Below are positions 23,902 through 32,568 of a stretch of 64,000 nucleotides of DNA, one piece after another. This stretch comes from Nakamurella panacisegetis. GTDB taxonomy: Bacteria > Actinomycetota > Actinomycetes > Mycobacteriales > Nakamurellaceae. The notes under the pieces are model-generated. The model made no database searches. It was not told the DNA's origin and worked only from the letters and a program-made list of their open reading frames with translations. Position 1 is the stretch's first letter. Every line of letters begins with the position of its first letter. The DNA is taken from positions 3,755,501 through 3,819,500 of the forward strand of contig NZ_LT629710.1 in assembly GCF_900104535.1 (NCBI RefSeq), read 5' to 3'. The translations under genes and the position numbers were made by a program.

Positions 23902-24735
23902 ATGTCTGGAGTCGCGTGTGCCGCCGGGTTCGACGACGGCTTTCTCGGCCTACCGGCCCCCATGCCCACCCCAGCGGCGCCCACGGTGCGCCTGGACTAC
24001 CTGCATTTCACCGTTCTGTTCCGTACCGACCGAAGGCTGGCTGCCGTGACCGGAGTCAACGTCCACGGCGGCCTGCTGATCGAGATCGAGCGGAAGGAGG
24101 ACGTCTGGCTGCTGGACCCGCGCGTTCCGGCGGAGCAGCAGGCCGGCCCGGAGTTGTACGTGCGGAACGACTTCGACCGCGGCCATATGGTGCGGCGGCG
24201 TGACCCCGGGTGGGGGAGCACGGCCGACGCGCTGGCCGCCAACAACGACACATTCCACTACACGAACGCCGCACCCCAGGCATCGCAACTGAATCAGTCG
24301 CCGGAACTGTGGGCCGGCCTCGAGGACTATCTCCTGGTGCACGCCGCCACCTATGAGCAGCGGCTGTCGGTGTTCACCGGCCCCGTACTCGCGGCCGATG
24401 ATCCGGCCTATCGAGGTGTGCGGGTGCCGCTGCGCTTCTGGAAGATCGCCGCCTGGCTGCAGGGCGACCACCTGGCCACGGCCGGGTACGTGCTGGACCA
24501 GACCGAGATGGTCGGCCCGATCCTGGCCGCGGAAGCCGGGCGGGAGGGGGCGCCGCCCCCGATCGGGGCGTTCAGGACGTTCCAGGTGCCGATACTGGAC
24601 ATCGCCGACCTGGCCGGTTCGGCGATGCCGGACCTGATCGCGGCTGATGTGCTGGTTGCTCCGCCTGTGCGGGCCGAAGGCGCGGCCAGGGCCTGGATCC
24701 CATTGCATCAGCAATCCGACATGATGCTCAGCTGA
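23902..24735 (+). CDS. DNA/RNA non-specific endonuclease (NUC1 family)
   Basis: A 277-aa beta-beta-alpha-metal nuclease. The active-site DRGH motif is at 92-95 (NDFDRGHMVRRRDPGWG), and the metal-binding asparagine region is FHYTNAAPQ (N122). Flanking family features include LSVFTGPVL and VPLRFWKIAAW. The enzyme class degrades DNA and RNA without sequence preference. No convincing signal peptide is visible at this start, so whether it is exported, an effector or intracellular is not clear. No immunity gene was recognised next to it. Confidence 0.85.
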   Translation: MSGVACAAGFDDGFLGLPAPMPTPAAPTVRLDYLHFTVLFRTDRRLAAVTGVNVHGGLLIEIERKEDVWLLDPRVPAEQQAGPELYVRNDFDRGHMVRRRDPGWGSTADALAANNDTFHYTNAAPQASQLNQSPELWAGLEDYLLVHAATYEQRLSVFTGPVLAADDPAYRGVRVPLRFWKIAAWLQGDHLATAGYVLDQTEMVGPILAAEAGREGAPPPIGAFRTFQVPILDIADLAGSAMPDLIAADVLVAPPVRAEGAARAWIPLHQQSDMMLS

Positions 24736-24811
24736 CATGCCACCACCGCTCCCGCGCAGGGCCTACCGACCGCGGCCCCACCCGGCCGGGCCAGCCCCTC
24801 AGCGGGACTGC

Positions 24812-25441
24812 TCAGCCCGAGAGATAGCCCGAGATCAGCAGCCGCCAGGTCACCGGTCCGACAACACCGTCAACCGTGACGTTCAGATGCCCGAAGTCAT
24901 TCGCGGCAACGGTTTGGAAAGCGGTGACCCAGGACCGGGTCCTGCTCCCGAAGACGCCATCGACGACCAGCACCGGCGGCCATTCGCGGCCGCCGCGGAA
25001 ATTCGCCTGGTCCTGTACGGCCTTCACGGCCGAGCCCACACTGCCGTAGCGCACCGTGATGATCACCGACCGCCAGGTCCGGGGCCCGACAATTCCGTCG
25101 ACCACCAAACCGTGGGCGCTCTGGAAGCTGCGCACAGCCGCGTCCGTCCTGGGGCCGAAGATGCCGTCGACCGCCAGCGTCGCGCCTCGAGCGTCGAGCA
25201 GGTACTGCAGTGTGCGAACGGGTTGTCCGACGCTGCCCCGTCGGACAACCGGCCACGCCGGCAGCGGGGCCGGTGTGTCGTCTCCACCGGAGGCGTTCGG
25301 CATACCCGCTGCCTGAGCCATCGTCACAACCGCCGGCCCAGGTCCCGCGGGTGCGGAACTGGCCGCGGCGCTGGGCACGGCGAACACCAGACCCACGGCC
25401 AAGGCGAGAACCCCGAAGAGTGTGCGAATCCTGATCTTCAT
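24812..25441 (-). CDS. Secreted protein with two peptidoglycan-binding (PGRP_1-like) domains
   Basis: A 209-aa exported protein. The signal peptide is MKIRIRTLFGVLALAVGLVF...PSAAASS. Two peptidoglycan-binding repeats follow: VRRGSVGQPVRTLQYLLDAR...VDGIFGPRTDAAVRSFQ...VDGIVGPRTWRS, and a second, GSVGSAVKAVQDQANF...VDGVFGSRTRSWVTAFQ...VDGVVGPVTWRLL. There is no catalytic domain, so it probably binds cell wall. The ATG at 25441 has GGAGG 7 nt upstream, better than the GTG at 25447. It is convergent with the nuclease. Confidence 0.87.
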   Translation of the reverse strand: MKIRIRTLFGVLALAVGLVFAVPSAAASSAPAGPGPAVVTMAQAAGMPNASGGDDTPAPLPAWPVVRRGSVGQPVRTLQYLLDARGATLAVDGIFGPRTDAAVRSFQSAHGLVVDGIVGPRTWRSVIITVRYGSVGSAVKAVQDQANFRGGREWPPVLVVDGVFGSRTRSWVTAFQTVAANDFGHLNVTVDGVVGPVTWRLLISGYLSG

Positions 25442-25579
25442 GACCACGCCTCCGCGTCCTGAGGCGGCGGACCGCTCCGTCCCGGCTGGCGGAAAGGCCG
25501 TGCGCCGATAGGAGTCAGGCTTAGCGGGAGCTCTTGCGGCGGACCAGAGCCGAAAGTCCCGACTCGTGCCCTCAGTCCG

Positions 25580-26392
25580 TCACGACCAACCGGCGTCGAC
25601 GACCCAGTTCTGGCCGGTGCACATCCCGCTGTCGGCGGCGCCGAGCCAGAGCACCAGACGAGCGACATCGGCCGGTATCAGCCGACCGGGCAGGCACTGG
25701 GATTCATCCAGAATGCGTTCTGTTTGTTCGGTGACGCGTTCCCGCAGCTGGCGTACGGTCATGACCCATCCGGGGATCACGCAATTGACCCGAATGCGGG
25801 CCGGGCCGAGTTCACGGGCCAGAGTTCGAGTGAGACCCTCGACCGCGGCCTTGGCCGCGATGTAGGCCGGCATGCCGGTGAACGGTGCGTGAGCGGCGAC
25901 GGAGCCGAGATTGATGATCGACCCCACTCCGATCTCCCGCATGCCCGGTGCCACAGCTTGGATGGCGAACAAATGGTGGCTCAAGTTCACGGCCAGCAGG
26001 TCCGACCATTTGGACGGGTCGATCACGGTGCTGTCATGTCGCTCGTCGTTCGCCGCGTTGTTCACCAGTACCGAGATGGGGCCGATGACGGCGGCGATAT
26101 CGGCCAGGACCTCCTGGTAGGCCGAGGCCATCCGGACGTCGGCGTGGCGATACAGCGGCCGGCGCAAACCGAGCTGCTCCAGTCGGTCGGCCAGGGCGAC
26201 CGCTGCGGCGTCGTCGACGTCCGCGAACGCGACCACCGAGCCCTGCCGAGCGAATTGCTCGACAAACTCCGCACCCAGGCCGGATGCGCCGCCGGATACG
26301 AATACGACCTGCCCGACCAGACTGGGGTACGAGGCGAAATCGCCGAGCGGAGGCCGCGCGATGCCGGAATTCGGTCCGGTCAGATGCTCCAC
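25580..26392 (-). CDS. Sugar 1-dehydrogenase of the SDR family (XylB-like)
   Basis: A 270-aa SDR that probably oxidises an aldose to the lactone with NAD. It has GGASGLG, VLVNNAANDERHDS, IQAVAPGMREIG, PAYIAAKAAVEG and the terminal CTGQNWVVDAGWS. These segments closely recall Caulobacter D-xylose dehydrogenase XylB (VLVNNAGNDDRH; AVAPGM; CTG..WIDAGW). L-arabinose or D-galactose dehydrogenases of the same clade cannot be excluded. It starts with GTG at 26392, inside the end of the alcohol dehydrogenase gene (13-bp overlap), and is the last gene of the 11-gene operon. Confidence 0.82.
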   Translation of the reverse strand: MEHLTGPNSGIARPPLGDFASYPSLVGQVVFVSGGASGLGAEFVEQFARQGSVVAFADVDDAAAVALADRLEQLGLRRPLYRHADVRMASAYQEVLADIAAVIGPISVLVNNAANDERHDSTVIDPSKWSDLLAVNLSHHLFAIQAVAPGMREIGVGSIINLGSVAAHAPFTGMPAYIAAKAAVEGLTRTLARELGPARIRVNCVIPGWVMTVRQLRERVTEQTERILDESQCLPGRLIPADVARLVLWLGAADSGMCTGQNWVVDAGWS

Positions 26393-27483
26393 GGCAGCAA
26401 CACCCCTCTTCCGACGACGCCTGAGGCCAGGTCCGCATATGCCTGATTGACCTCGTCGAGTCGATATCGCTGTCCCAGCAGGAGATCAAGGGGCAATCGA
26501 CCCGCTCGGTAGAGGTCGAACAGGCGAGGAAGATCAACGACCGGATTGCTCGAACCGTAAAGGCTCCCCACCACACGCTTCTCGCGCTGGACCAACTGGT
26601 TCAGCGGGACCGGCACCACTGCATCCTGATGCCCGAGCCCCACCGCAACCATCGTGCCGCGCGGGCGCAAACAGGCGAACGCGGCGGCCAGGGTGTCCCC
26701 ACGGCCGACGGCTTCGATCGCGAAGTCCAGGCCCTCTGGGACCAGCGAGGCCAGTTCTGGCCCGACGTCTGATTCACCGGCATTGATCACGGCCGTGGCA
26801 CCCAGCGTCCGGGCGGCGGCGAGCCGGTCTGCGACCACGTCGACAACGATGATGGGGTTGGCCCCGCTGAGCTTCGCACCCATGACCGCGGAGAGCCCGA
26901 CTCCACCTGCGCCGAAGATCGCGATCGAACGGCCGGCGCAGGCACCGATCACGTTGAGCACGGCGCCGACACCGGTGATCACCGCGCACCCGGCAATGGC
27001 CGCGATCTCGGACGGGATGTCGTCCGGGACGGCCACGACGGCGCGTTCGGACACGACTGCGTACTGGGCGAAGCACGAGACGCCCAGCAGGTGGTGGATG
27101 GTCGATCCTCCACCGTGCAGGCGGCTGGTGCCGTCGAGCAGTCCGCCGAACCGCGACTGGACGACCGCTCGCTCGCACATGGCCGGATATCCGGTGACGC
27201 AGAAATGGCACTCCCCGCAACGTGGCCGCCATGTCATGCACACCCGTTGGCCGGCTTCGAAACGGGTTACGCCCGGGCCGACCGACTCGATCCGTCCCGC
27301 ACCCTCGTGACCGACCACGGCCGGCAGCAGGCAGCTCAGATCACCGGAGATGTAGTGCTGGTCGGTGTGGCAGATGCCGGCCGCCTCGACCTTGACCAAG
27401 ACCTCCCCCGGCCCGGGTGGATCCAGTTCCACGTCCTGGATCGTCAATTTGCTCTTGGCCTGATGCAGCACTGCTGCCAGCAT
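26380..27483 (-). CDS. Zinc-dependent alcohol dehydrogenase (MDR family)
   Basis: A 367-aa medium-chain dehydrogenase. Catalytic zinc ligands are present in AAGICHTDQHYISG and GHEGAGRIESVGPG; the structural-zinc cysteines are CGECHFCVTGYPAMC. The NAD site is GAGGVGLSAVMGAK. The alcohol or sugar substrate is unknown; the context suggests oxidation of a sugar or polyol, or of an aldehyde product. Ribosome-binding site GGGAGG lies 7 nt before the ATG. It is co-transcribed between the KDG kinase and the XylB-like SDR. Confidence 0.9.
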   Translation of the reverse strand: MLAAVLHQAKSKLTIQDVELDPPGPGEVLVKVEAAGICHTDQHYISGDLSCLLPAVVGHEGAGRIESVGPGVTRFEAGQRVCMTWRPRCGECHFCVTGYPAMCERAVVQSRFGGLLDGTSRLHGGGSTIHHLLGVSCFAQYAVVSERAVVAVPDDIPSEIAAIAGCAVITGVGAVLNVIGACAGRSIAIFGAGGVGLSAVMGAKLSGANPIIVVDVVADRLAAARTLGATAVINAGESDVGPELASLVPEGLDFAIEAVGRGDTLAAAFACLRPRGTMVAVGLGHQDAVVPVPLNQLVQREKRVVGSLYGSSNPVVDLPRLFDLYRAGRLPLDLLLGQRYRLDEVNQAYADLASGVVGRGVLLPWSI

Positions 27484-27566
27484 TCGGTGACCTCCCTGAT
27501 CGTCGATGATGCTTCGGAAGTTGCGGCACGGGTTGACCCCGGATGCCCGCCGGGGAGCGGATCATC

Positions 27567-28508
27567 TCAGCGTTGTACTGCCTCGGCATCGGTGAGAAGA
27601 GCCAGATCACCGTCACGCGGCAGACCCTCCCAATCTCCGGGTGAGAGGCACACGAACGCCGCGTTCCGAACGGCGGCCAGCAATCTCGTCGGCACATCGG
27701 CACCCAGAAGGAATTGGTGGAGGTATCCGGCGACGAAAGCGTCGCCGGCTCCGACGGTGTCGACCACGGTGACCGAAATGGCGGGTTGGTCGTACAAGCG
27801 GTCGTCGATCACAGCAGTGCAGCCTTGTTCGCCGCGCTTGACCACGACCTGGCCGGCGCCCAGATCAGCCAGTCGGCGCGCCAGGTCCGCGGCTGGGCCC
27901 GGACCTACGAGCATGGCCGCCTCGTCCTCACCGGCGAACACGATGTCGGCCTGCGCGGCCAATTCCCGGCAGGCTGCGGTCGCCGTCTCCGGCGACCACA
28001 GGGCTCGCCGATAGTTGACATCGAACGAGACAACGGTGCCGGACGCCCGGGCGGCGCGAACCGCCTCGGCCACGGTGCCGGCGGCGGAGGTCGAGAGGGC
28101 CGGTGTGATTCCGGAGATGTGCAGTACCCGGGAGGATTCGACGAGTCCGGTCGGGAGGTCACCGGGTCGTAATCGCGAGCCCGCGCTACCGGATCGGTAG
28201 TACCAAACCCGTTGATTGAGTGGGGTTCGCCGCTCCTTGATCATCAATCCGGTAGGTGCATTTGCATCCCGGACGGCATGCACGCGCAGGCCCTCCGCAG
28301 TGAGCTCGCGGACGATCAGATCGCCCAAGCTGTCATTGCCCACCCGACCGACCCACGCGGCCGAGGTGCCCAGCCGCTGCAGCCCGATCGCCACGTTGCT
28401 CTCGGCCCCGCCGATCCCGAGCCTGAGCAAAGGTGTGTGAAACAGCGCGCCCGTGGTCTCGGGGGCCATCAGAGCCATGGTCTCGCCCACGGTGACAACG
28501 TCGGACAT
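27567..28508 (-). CDS. kdgK: 2-keto-3-deoxygluconate kinase-like PfkB sugar kinase
   Basis: A 313-aa ribokinase-family enzyme that would phosphorylate KDG (or KDGal) at C6. It has the substrate-side motif GGAESNVAIGLQRLG, VSFDVNYRRALWS, and the ATP/anion-hole motif DTVGAGDAFVAGYL (GAGD at 253-256). The ATG at 28508 gives MSDVVTVGET, the normal family N-terminus; upstream in-frame starts at 28541 (ATG) and 28556 (TTG) are less likely. It is placed next to an enolase-type dehydratase and the KDPG aldolase, completing a semi-phosphorylative branch. Confidence 0.85.
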   Translation of the reverse strand: MSDVVTVGETMALMAPETTGALFHTPLLRLGIGGAESNVAIGLQRLGTSAAWVGRVGNDSLGDLIVRELTAEGLRVHAVRDANAPTGLMIKERRTPLNQRVWYYRSGSAGSRLRPGDLPTGLVESSRVLHISGITPALSTSAAGTVAEAVRAARASGTVVSFDVNYRRALWSPETATAACRELAAQADIVFAGEDEAAMLVGPGPAADLARRLADLGAGQVVVKRGEQGCTAVIDDRLYDQPAISVTVVDTVGAGDAFVAGYLHQFLLGADVPTRLLAAVRNAAFVCLSPGDWEGLPRDGDLALLTDAEAVQR

Positions 28509-28557
28509 GCGAAGGTCGAGCAAGGGGCACACCTCATCCATTCCGGTCAGGTCCAAT

Positions 28558-29748
28558 TCAGGCGAAGAAGTCTCGGTCCTCCGGCAGGAGGTAACGCGCG
28601 GCCGCTTCGGGTACCAGGGTGACGCCGAGTCCGGGACGGTCCCAGACCGTCACGTGACCATCGCGCACTATGGGGTTGGGTAGCCCGTCCACGATGTCGT
28701 ACCACCAGGCGGGCTGAGCCACGGGATACTCGAAGGCGATGAAGTTGTCGGGCATGGTTGCGCCGACCTGCACCTGTGCGGCCAGTCCGATGAGGCCGTC
28801 CCAGACGCCGTGGGGCGCTACCGACACACCGTGCAGGTGGGCGTATTCAGCGATCCATTTGAGCTCGGCCAGACCGCCGACGTCGGCCGGATCCGGACCG
28901 ATCACCCGGACCGCTCGCTGCTCGAGCAGTTCGCGGAAGCCCTGGCGCAGGTAGAGCTGCTCACCGGTGTGGATCGGCGTGCTGGTGCTCGTCGTGACAT
29001 CGCGGTAGCCCGCGACGTCGTTCCAGGGCGTGTAGTCACCCGACAGCAGGTCCTCCAGCCACAGCAGGTTGAGATGCTCCACTCGACTCGCAAAGCGGAT
29101 GGCGTCGGAGACGGTCCACCCGGGACCGCAGTCCAGGGCCAGGCCGATGCCGTCACCGAGCTCGGCTTTCATGGCCTCGACGCAGGCCACCGCGTGGTCG
29201 AGCCCGCGTTCGGTGAGCAACCCGCCGTCCGGGTGCGGGGGTCCGGTGCGAGGGTCGCCGTAGAAGAAGCCGGGCGTGGCGGCGGCCATCGGGCCATGGA
29301 AGGCTATGCCCTCCTTGACGATGGTGAAGCCTTCCGGTGCATCGCGGTAGAAGCGCGCGGCCTGCGCGTAGTCCTCTGGCCGCTGACCGGTCATGGGTGC
29401 GCGCACGCCGCCGTTGTAGACGCGCACCCGGTCGCGCACCTTTCCGCCGAGGAGCTTGTACACCGGCACACCGGCCGCCTTGCCGGCGATGTCCCACAGC
29501 GCCATCTCGATCGCGCTGACCGCGCTGCCCCAGGGTTTGGTCCCTCCGAGACGGCGGATCCGTTGCATCACGCGTTCGACATCCGTGGGGTCCGATCCCA
29601 GAAGGTACGGCCCGAAGTGCAGGACCACCGGCTTGAGCCACGGCTTGTACGCCTCGACCTGCCCGTAACCGTCGATACCCTCATCGGTCGTCACCCGAAT
29701 CGTCGGGTGCTGCCCGATGACCGCGCAGCGCAGTCCGGTGATCTTCAT
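28558..29748 (-). CDS. Mandelate racemase/enolase-superfamily sugar-acid dehydratase
   Basis: A 396-aa enolase-superfamily protein with the N-terminal capping domain (IRVTTDEGIDGYGQVEAY) and barrel. Candidate metal ligands are D in LALDCGPGW, E in LLWLEDLLSGDY and E in TGEQLY, with histidine in SVAPHGVWDG as catalytic base partner. It most likely dehydrates a sugar acid to a 2-keto-3-deoxy acid. The exact substrate is not readable. The start MKITGLRCAV at 29748 replaces a longer reading without family support. It differs clearly from the second family member in this operon (34993-36150). Confidence 0.85.
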   Translation of the reverse strand: MKITGLRCAVIGQHPTIRVTTDEGIDGYGQVEAYKPWLKPVVLHFGPYLLGSDPTDVERVMQRIRRLGGTKPWGSAVSAIEMALWDIAGKAAGVPVYKLLGGKVRDRVRVYNGGVRAPMTGQRPEDYAQAARFYRDAPEGFTIVKEGIAFHGPMAAATPGFFYGDPRTGPPHPDGGLLTERGLDHAVACVEAMKAELGDGIGLALDCGPGWTVSDAIRFASRVEHLNLLWLEDLLSGDYTPWNDVAGYRDVTTSTSTPIHTGEQLYLRQGFRELLEQRAVRVIGPDPADVGGLAELKWIAEYAHLHGVSVAPHGVWDGLIGLAAQVQVGATMPDNFIAFEYPVAQPAWWYDIVDGLPNPIVRDGHVTVWDRPGLGVTLVPEAAARYLLPEDRDFFA

Positions 29749-29782
29749 GTGGTGCCGGCATTCCGGGAGCGGGCGGGCGTCG

Positions 29783-30472
29783 TCATCGGCTCGGGACCCG
29801 TTCGAGTGCAGCCGCGTGAAGCCGTGCCCGCCGAGTGATCTCGGACCAGTCACCGCGGTCGATGAGCGGCCGAGGACACAGCTCGCCTCCGACACCGACG
29901 GCCCAGGCCCCGGCCTCGAACCAGGCCGCCAGGTTGTTCGAGTCGACGCCGCCGGTCGGTACCGCGCGGAGTTCGGGAAAGGGGCCACGCAGAGCGGACA
30001 GGAATGCCGGGCCGCCCAGATTGCCGGGAAAGATCTTGACCGCGTCGGCCCGGTGCTCGCCCGCGAGCAGTACTTCGCTCGGAGTGAGTACGCCCATGAG
30101 CGTCGTCAGGCCGGTCTCGGTCATGGCCGAGGCGAGGAGCGGGCGGACACCCGGACTGACCAGGAATTCCGCTCCGGCGTCGGCCGCCTCTTCGACCTGG
30201 GGCAGCGCGGTCAGAGTCCCGGCACCGACCACGACCTCGGACCCGAACTCACGTCGGAGCGCTTTCACCGCCGAGGCCGCATCCGGCGTGGTGTAGGTGA
30301 TCTCGATCGCCCCGACTCCGCCGGCCACCACGGCGACGGCACACCGCAGCGCGCTGTCGGCGCTTCCAGCGCGGATGACCGCGACAATTCCGTGGTCGTG
30401 GATGCGGTCCAGCACCTGCGCACGCTGCGCTGCGCCGGGTCGGTCCTGACGGGAGCCGTTCTGCGCGTTCAC
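29783..30472 (-). CDS. eda: KDPG/KDPGal-type aldolase
   Basis: A 229-aa class I aldolase that cleaves 2-keto-3-deoxy-6-phosphogluconate (or galactonate) to pyruvate and glyceraldehyde-3-phosphate. Motifs: GIVAVIRA, GAIEITYTTPDA (catalytic glutamate), VVGAGTLTALPQ, GAEFLVSPG and the Schiff-base lysine in DAVKIFPGN, then VPTGGVDSNN. It starts with GTG at 30472. The usual KxFPA is KIFPG here. It pairs with the kinase two genes downstream. The 88-bp gap upstream is the largest in the operon and could hold an internal promoter. Confidence 0.9.
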   Translation of the reverse strand: MNAQNGSRQDRPGAAQRAQVLDRIHDHGIVAVIRAGSADSALRCAVAVVAGGVGAIEITYTTPDAASAVKALRREFGSEVVVGAGTLTALPQVEEAADAGAEFLVSPGVRPLLASAMTETGLTTLMGVLTPSEVLLAGEHRADAVKIFPGNLGGPAFLSALRGPFPELRAVPTGGVDSNNLAAWFEAGAWAVGVGGELCPRPLIDRGDWSEITRRARLHAAALERVPSR

Positions 30473-30560
30473 GTCAGCACCGCGCGCACGAAGCGGACCG
30501 GGGACGGGCAGGTTTCCGACACCGAAGCCGGATCACCCTCGGCCCGGCCGAACGTGGCCG

Positions 30561-31565
30561 TCATGCGGGACCCGATTCGTCGGGGTAGCGCAGACCGATC
30601 TGCGCCCTGGCGTCGTCGAGGGTCGCCATGATCGAGCACGTCTCCTCCAGTGACATGACGTCACTGCCGAGCTTTCCTTCCAGGACGCCTCGGGCAACCT
30701 CGTCGGCCTGGAACCGGTATCCGGTGCCCTCCAGGGCGGATTCGTGCCTTTCGGTGTGGCCGTCGCGATCGGTCACGGTGAAGGAACTCGGGTGCAGCCA
30801 ACTGCGGTCAATCTCCAGCCGGGCTGCGTCTCCGGCGATGAGGGCCCGGTTGGACAACCACGCCTGCATGCTGCTGGTGGTTGTCGCGCGGCGTCCGTCG
30901 CGATGATCGAGGACCACCGTTGTCTGGGCGTCGACACCCGTGTCGGTGAAGGTGGCGCTGGCCGAGACCGCCTCGGGAGTCCCGAGGACCATCGAGGCGA
31001 ACGAGATCGGGTAGACGGCAAGGTCGAGCAACGCCCCACCGCCCAGCGCGCGATCGAACATCCGGTGAGCTGGGTTGTGGGCGAAGAAGACACCGTGCTC
31101 GGCGGTGACCGCGCGGATGTCTCCCAGCCGGCCCGCCTTGAGCAGCCTGCGGATCTGCGCCATGTGAGGCAGAAACCTGGTCCACATCGCTTCCATCAGG
31201 AATGTCCTTCGGGACCGGGCCCGTTCCACCAGATCCCGGGCCTGCGCCGCGGTCACCGTGAAGGGCTTCTCCAGCAGAACGGCCTTGCCGGCGTCGATGG
31301 CCGCGGTCGCGACCACGTGGTGGAGGGTGTGTGGCACCGCGATGTACACCGCATCCACGTCGCTACGCCCGAACATCTCGTGCAGATCGCTGTGCCAGTC
31401 CGGCGCCCCGACGCGGGCCGCGAATGCCTGACCGCGTTCCGGGCTACGGGAGTGGACAGCGACCAGTTCGTGTCGCTCCGAGAGATGCAGATCCAGTCCG
31501 AACCTGGCCGCGACGTTGCCCGTGCCGACCAGAGCCCACCGCAGCCGGGGCCCCGCCGGCGTCAT
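30561..31565 (-). CDS. Gfo/Idh/MocA-family oxidoreductase
   Basis: A 334-aa NAD(P)-dependent sugar oxidoreductase. Rossmann motif LRWALVGTGNVAARFG, the conserved EKP in VLLEKPFTVTA, and MWTRFLPHMAQIR are family hallmarks. Members act on aldoses, inositols or 1,5-anhydro sugars; members with the MEAMWTRFLP motif include xylose and dihydrodiol dehydrogenases. The ATG at 31565 overlaps the stop of the upstream aldo/keto reductase gene (ATGA), which fixes the start. It is a second potential sugar oxidase of the operon. Confidence 0.87.
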   Translation of the reverse strand: MTPAGPRLRWALVGTGNVAARFGLDLHLSERHELVAVHSRSPERGQAFAARVGAPDWHSDLHEMFGRSDVDAVYIAVPHTLHHVVATAAIDAGKAVLLEKPFTVTAAQARDLVERARSRRTFLMEAMWTRFLPHMAQIRRLLKAGRLGDIRAVTAEHGVFFAHNPAHRMFDRALGGGALLDLAVYPISFASMVLGTPEAVSASATFTDTGVDAQTTVVLDHRDGRRATTTSSMQAWLSNRALIAGDAARLEIDRSWLHPSSFTVTDRDGHTERHESALEGTGYRFQADEVARGVLEGKLGSDVMSLEETCSIMATLDDARAQIGLRYPDESGPA

Positions 31566-32530
31566 CCGAGCCACGTCTGCGGTGCGGGGCAGGCCTGCTC
31601 CAGCTCCGCCCACAGCGATTCCGGCACGATTGTGGTTGCCAGGTCCAACGTCTCGGCCAGGCGCTCCGGCCGCGTGATTCCAACCACGGTGCTGTCGATC
31701 CGCGGGTCGAGCAGCGAGAACTGCAGAGCCGCCGCGGCCAGCGGCACACCGGCCCGTTCACAGGCCAGCTGCATCCGCGCGGCACCCTCGCGGATGGCGT
31801 CCGACGCTTCCCGGTAGGCATACCTCGGGGCCGCCTTGGGGCCTTTCACCAGCAGCCCACCGCCGAACGGGGCCGCATTCAACACCGCGACACCACGCTC
31901 GGCGCAGTCATCGAACAACGGTCCGGCGGATCGGTCCAGCAGGGTCCAGCGGTTGTGCGAGAGAGCCGCCCCGAACACATCGGTGGCCACGAACTTGCGG
32001 AGCAGCCCGATCGGACCGCCGGCCACTCCGAGTCGGCCGATGCGGCCTTCTTCCTGGAGGGCGATCAGCGCCTCCACCGGCCCCCGCGGACCCATGGCCT
32101 GCTCGAAGGTGATCCGCTCTGGATCATGCAGGAAGACCAGGGGAAAGGTGTCCAGCCCCAATCGCTCGGAACTCTCGTCCAGGGAGCGCCGCACCCTGTC
32201 CCCCGAGAAGTCACCAGAGGCGTCCGGATCCACCTTGGTCGTCAGCAACAGGTCGTCGGGCAATCCGCCGAGATCCCGCAGCGCAGCACCGATGCGGCGT
32301 TCGCTCTCGCCGGCGCCGTAGCTGTTCGAGGTGTCGACGAATCGGATGGGCCCGGCCAGGACGGCGCGCAGGGTGACCGCGGCCTGCTCGGCGTCCACTC
32401 CGTAACCGTAGATGCGCGGAATGCTCCCGAGCGCACTCGTGCCGATGGCCAGCCGCGGAGCGGACAGCCCCGTCCGGCCGAGCGAACGGCGGCCCAGAAC
32501 GTCGTCGATGGTGAGAGTACCGATGGTCAT
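31562..32530 (-). CDS. Aldo/keto reductase, aldose 1-dehydrogenase-like
   Basis: A 322-aa AKR: RRSLGRTGLSAPRLAIGTSA at the N-terminus, catalytic segments FVDTSNSYGAGESERRIG, LLLTTKVDPD and LVFLHDPERI, and IDSTVVGITRPERL near the end. This profile fits the group containing D-threo-aldose (L-fucose/L-galactose) 1-dehydrogenases and pyridoxal dehydrogenases. It probably oxidises an aldose C1. AGAAGGAA lies 6 nt before the ATG at 32530. It is translationally coupled to the following Gfo/Idh/MocA gene and 38 bp after the aldehyde dehydrogenase gene. Confidence 0.86.
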   Translation of the reverse strand: MTIGTLTIDDVLGRRSLGRTGLSAPRLAIGTSALGSIPRIYGYGVDAEQAAVTLRAVLAGPIRFVDTSNSYGAGESERRIGAALRDLGGLPDDLLLTTKVDPDASGDFSGDRVRRSLDESSERLGLDTFPLVFLHDPERITFEQAMGPRGPVEALIALQEEGRIGRLGVAGGPIGLLRKFVATDVFGAALSHNRWTLLDRSAGPLFDDCAERGVAVLNAAPFGGGLLVKGPKAAPRYAYREASDAIREGAARMQLACERAGVPLAAAALQFSLLDPRIDSTVVGITRPERLAETLDLATTIVPESLWAELEQACPAPQTWLG

Positions 32531-32568
32531 GAAGTTCCTTCTGTGCGGTAAGACAACGGGTAGGGGCC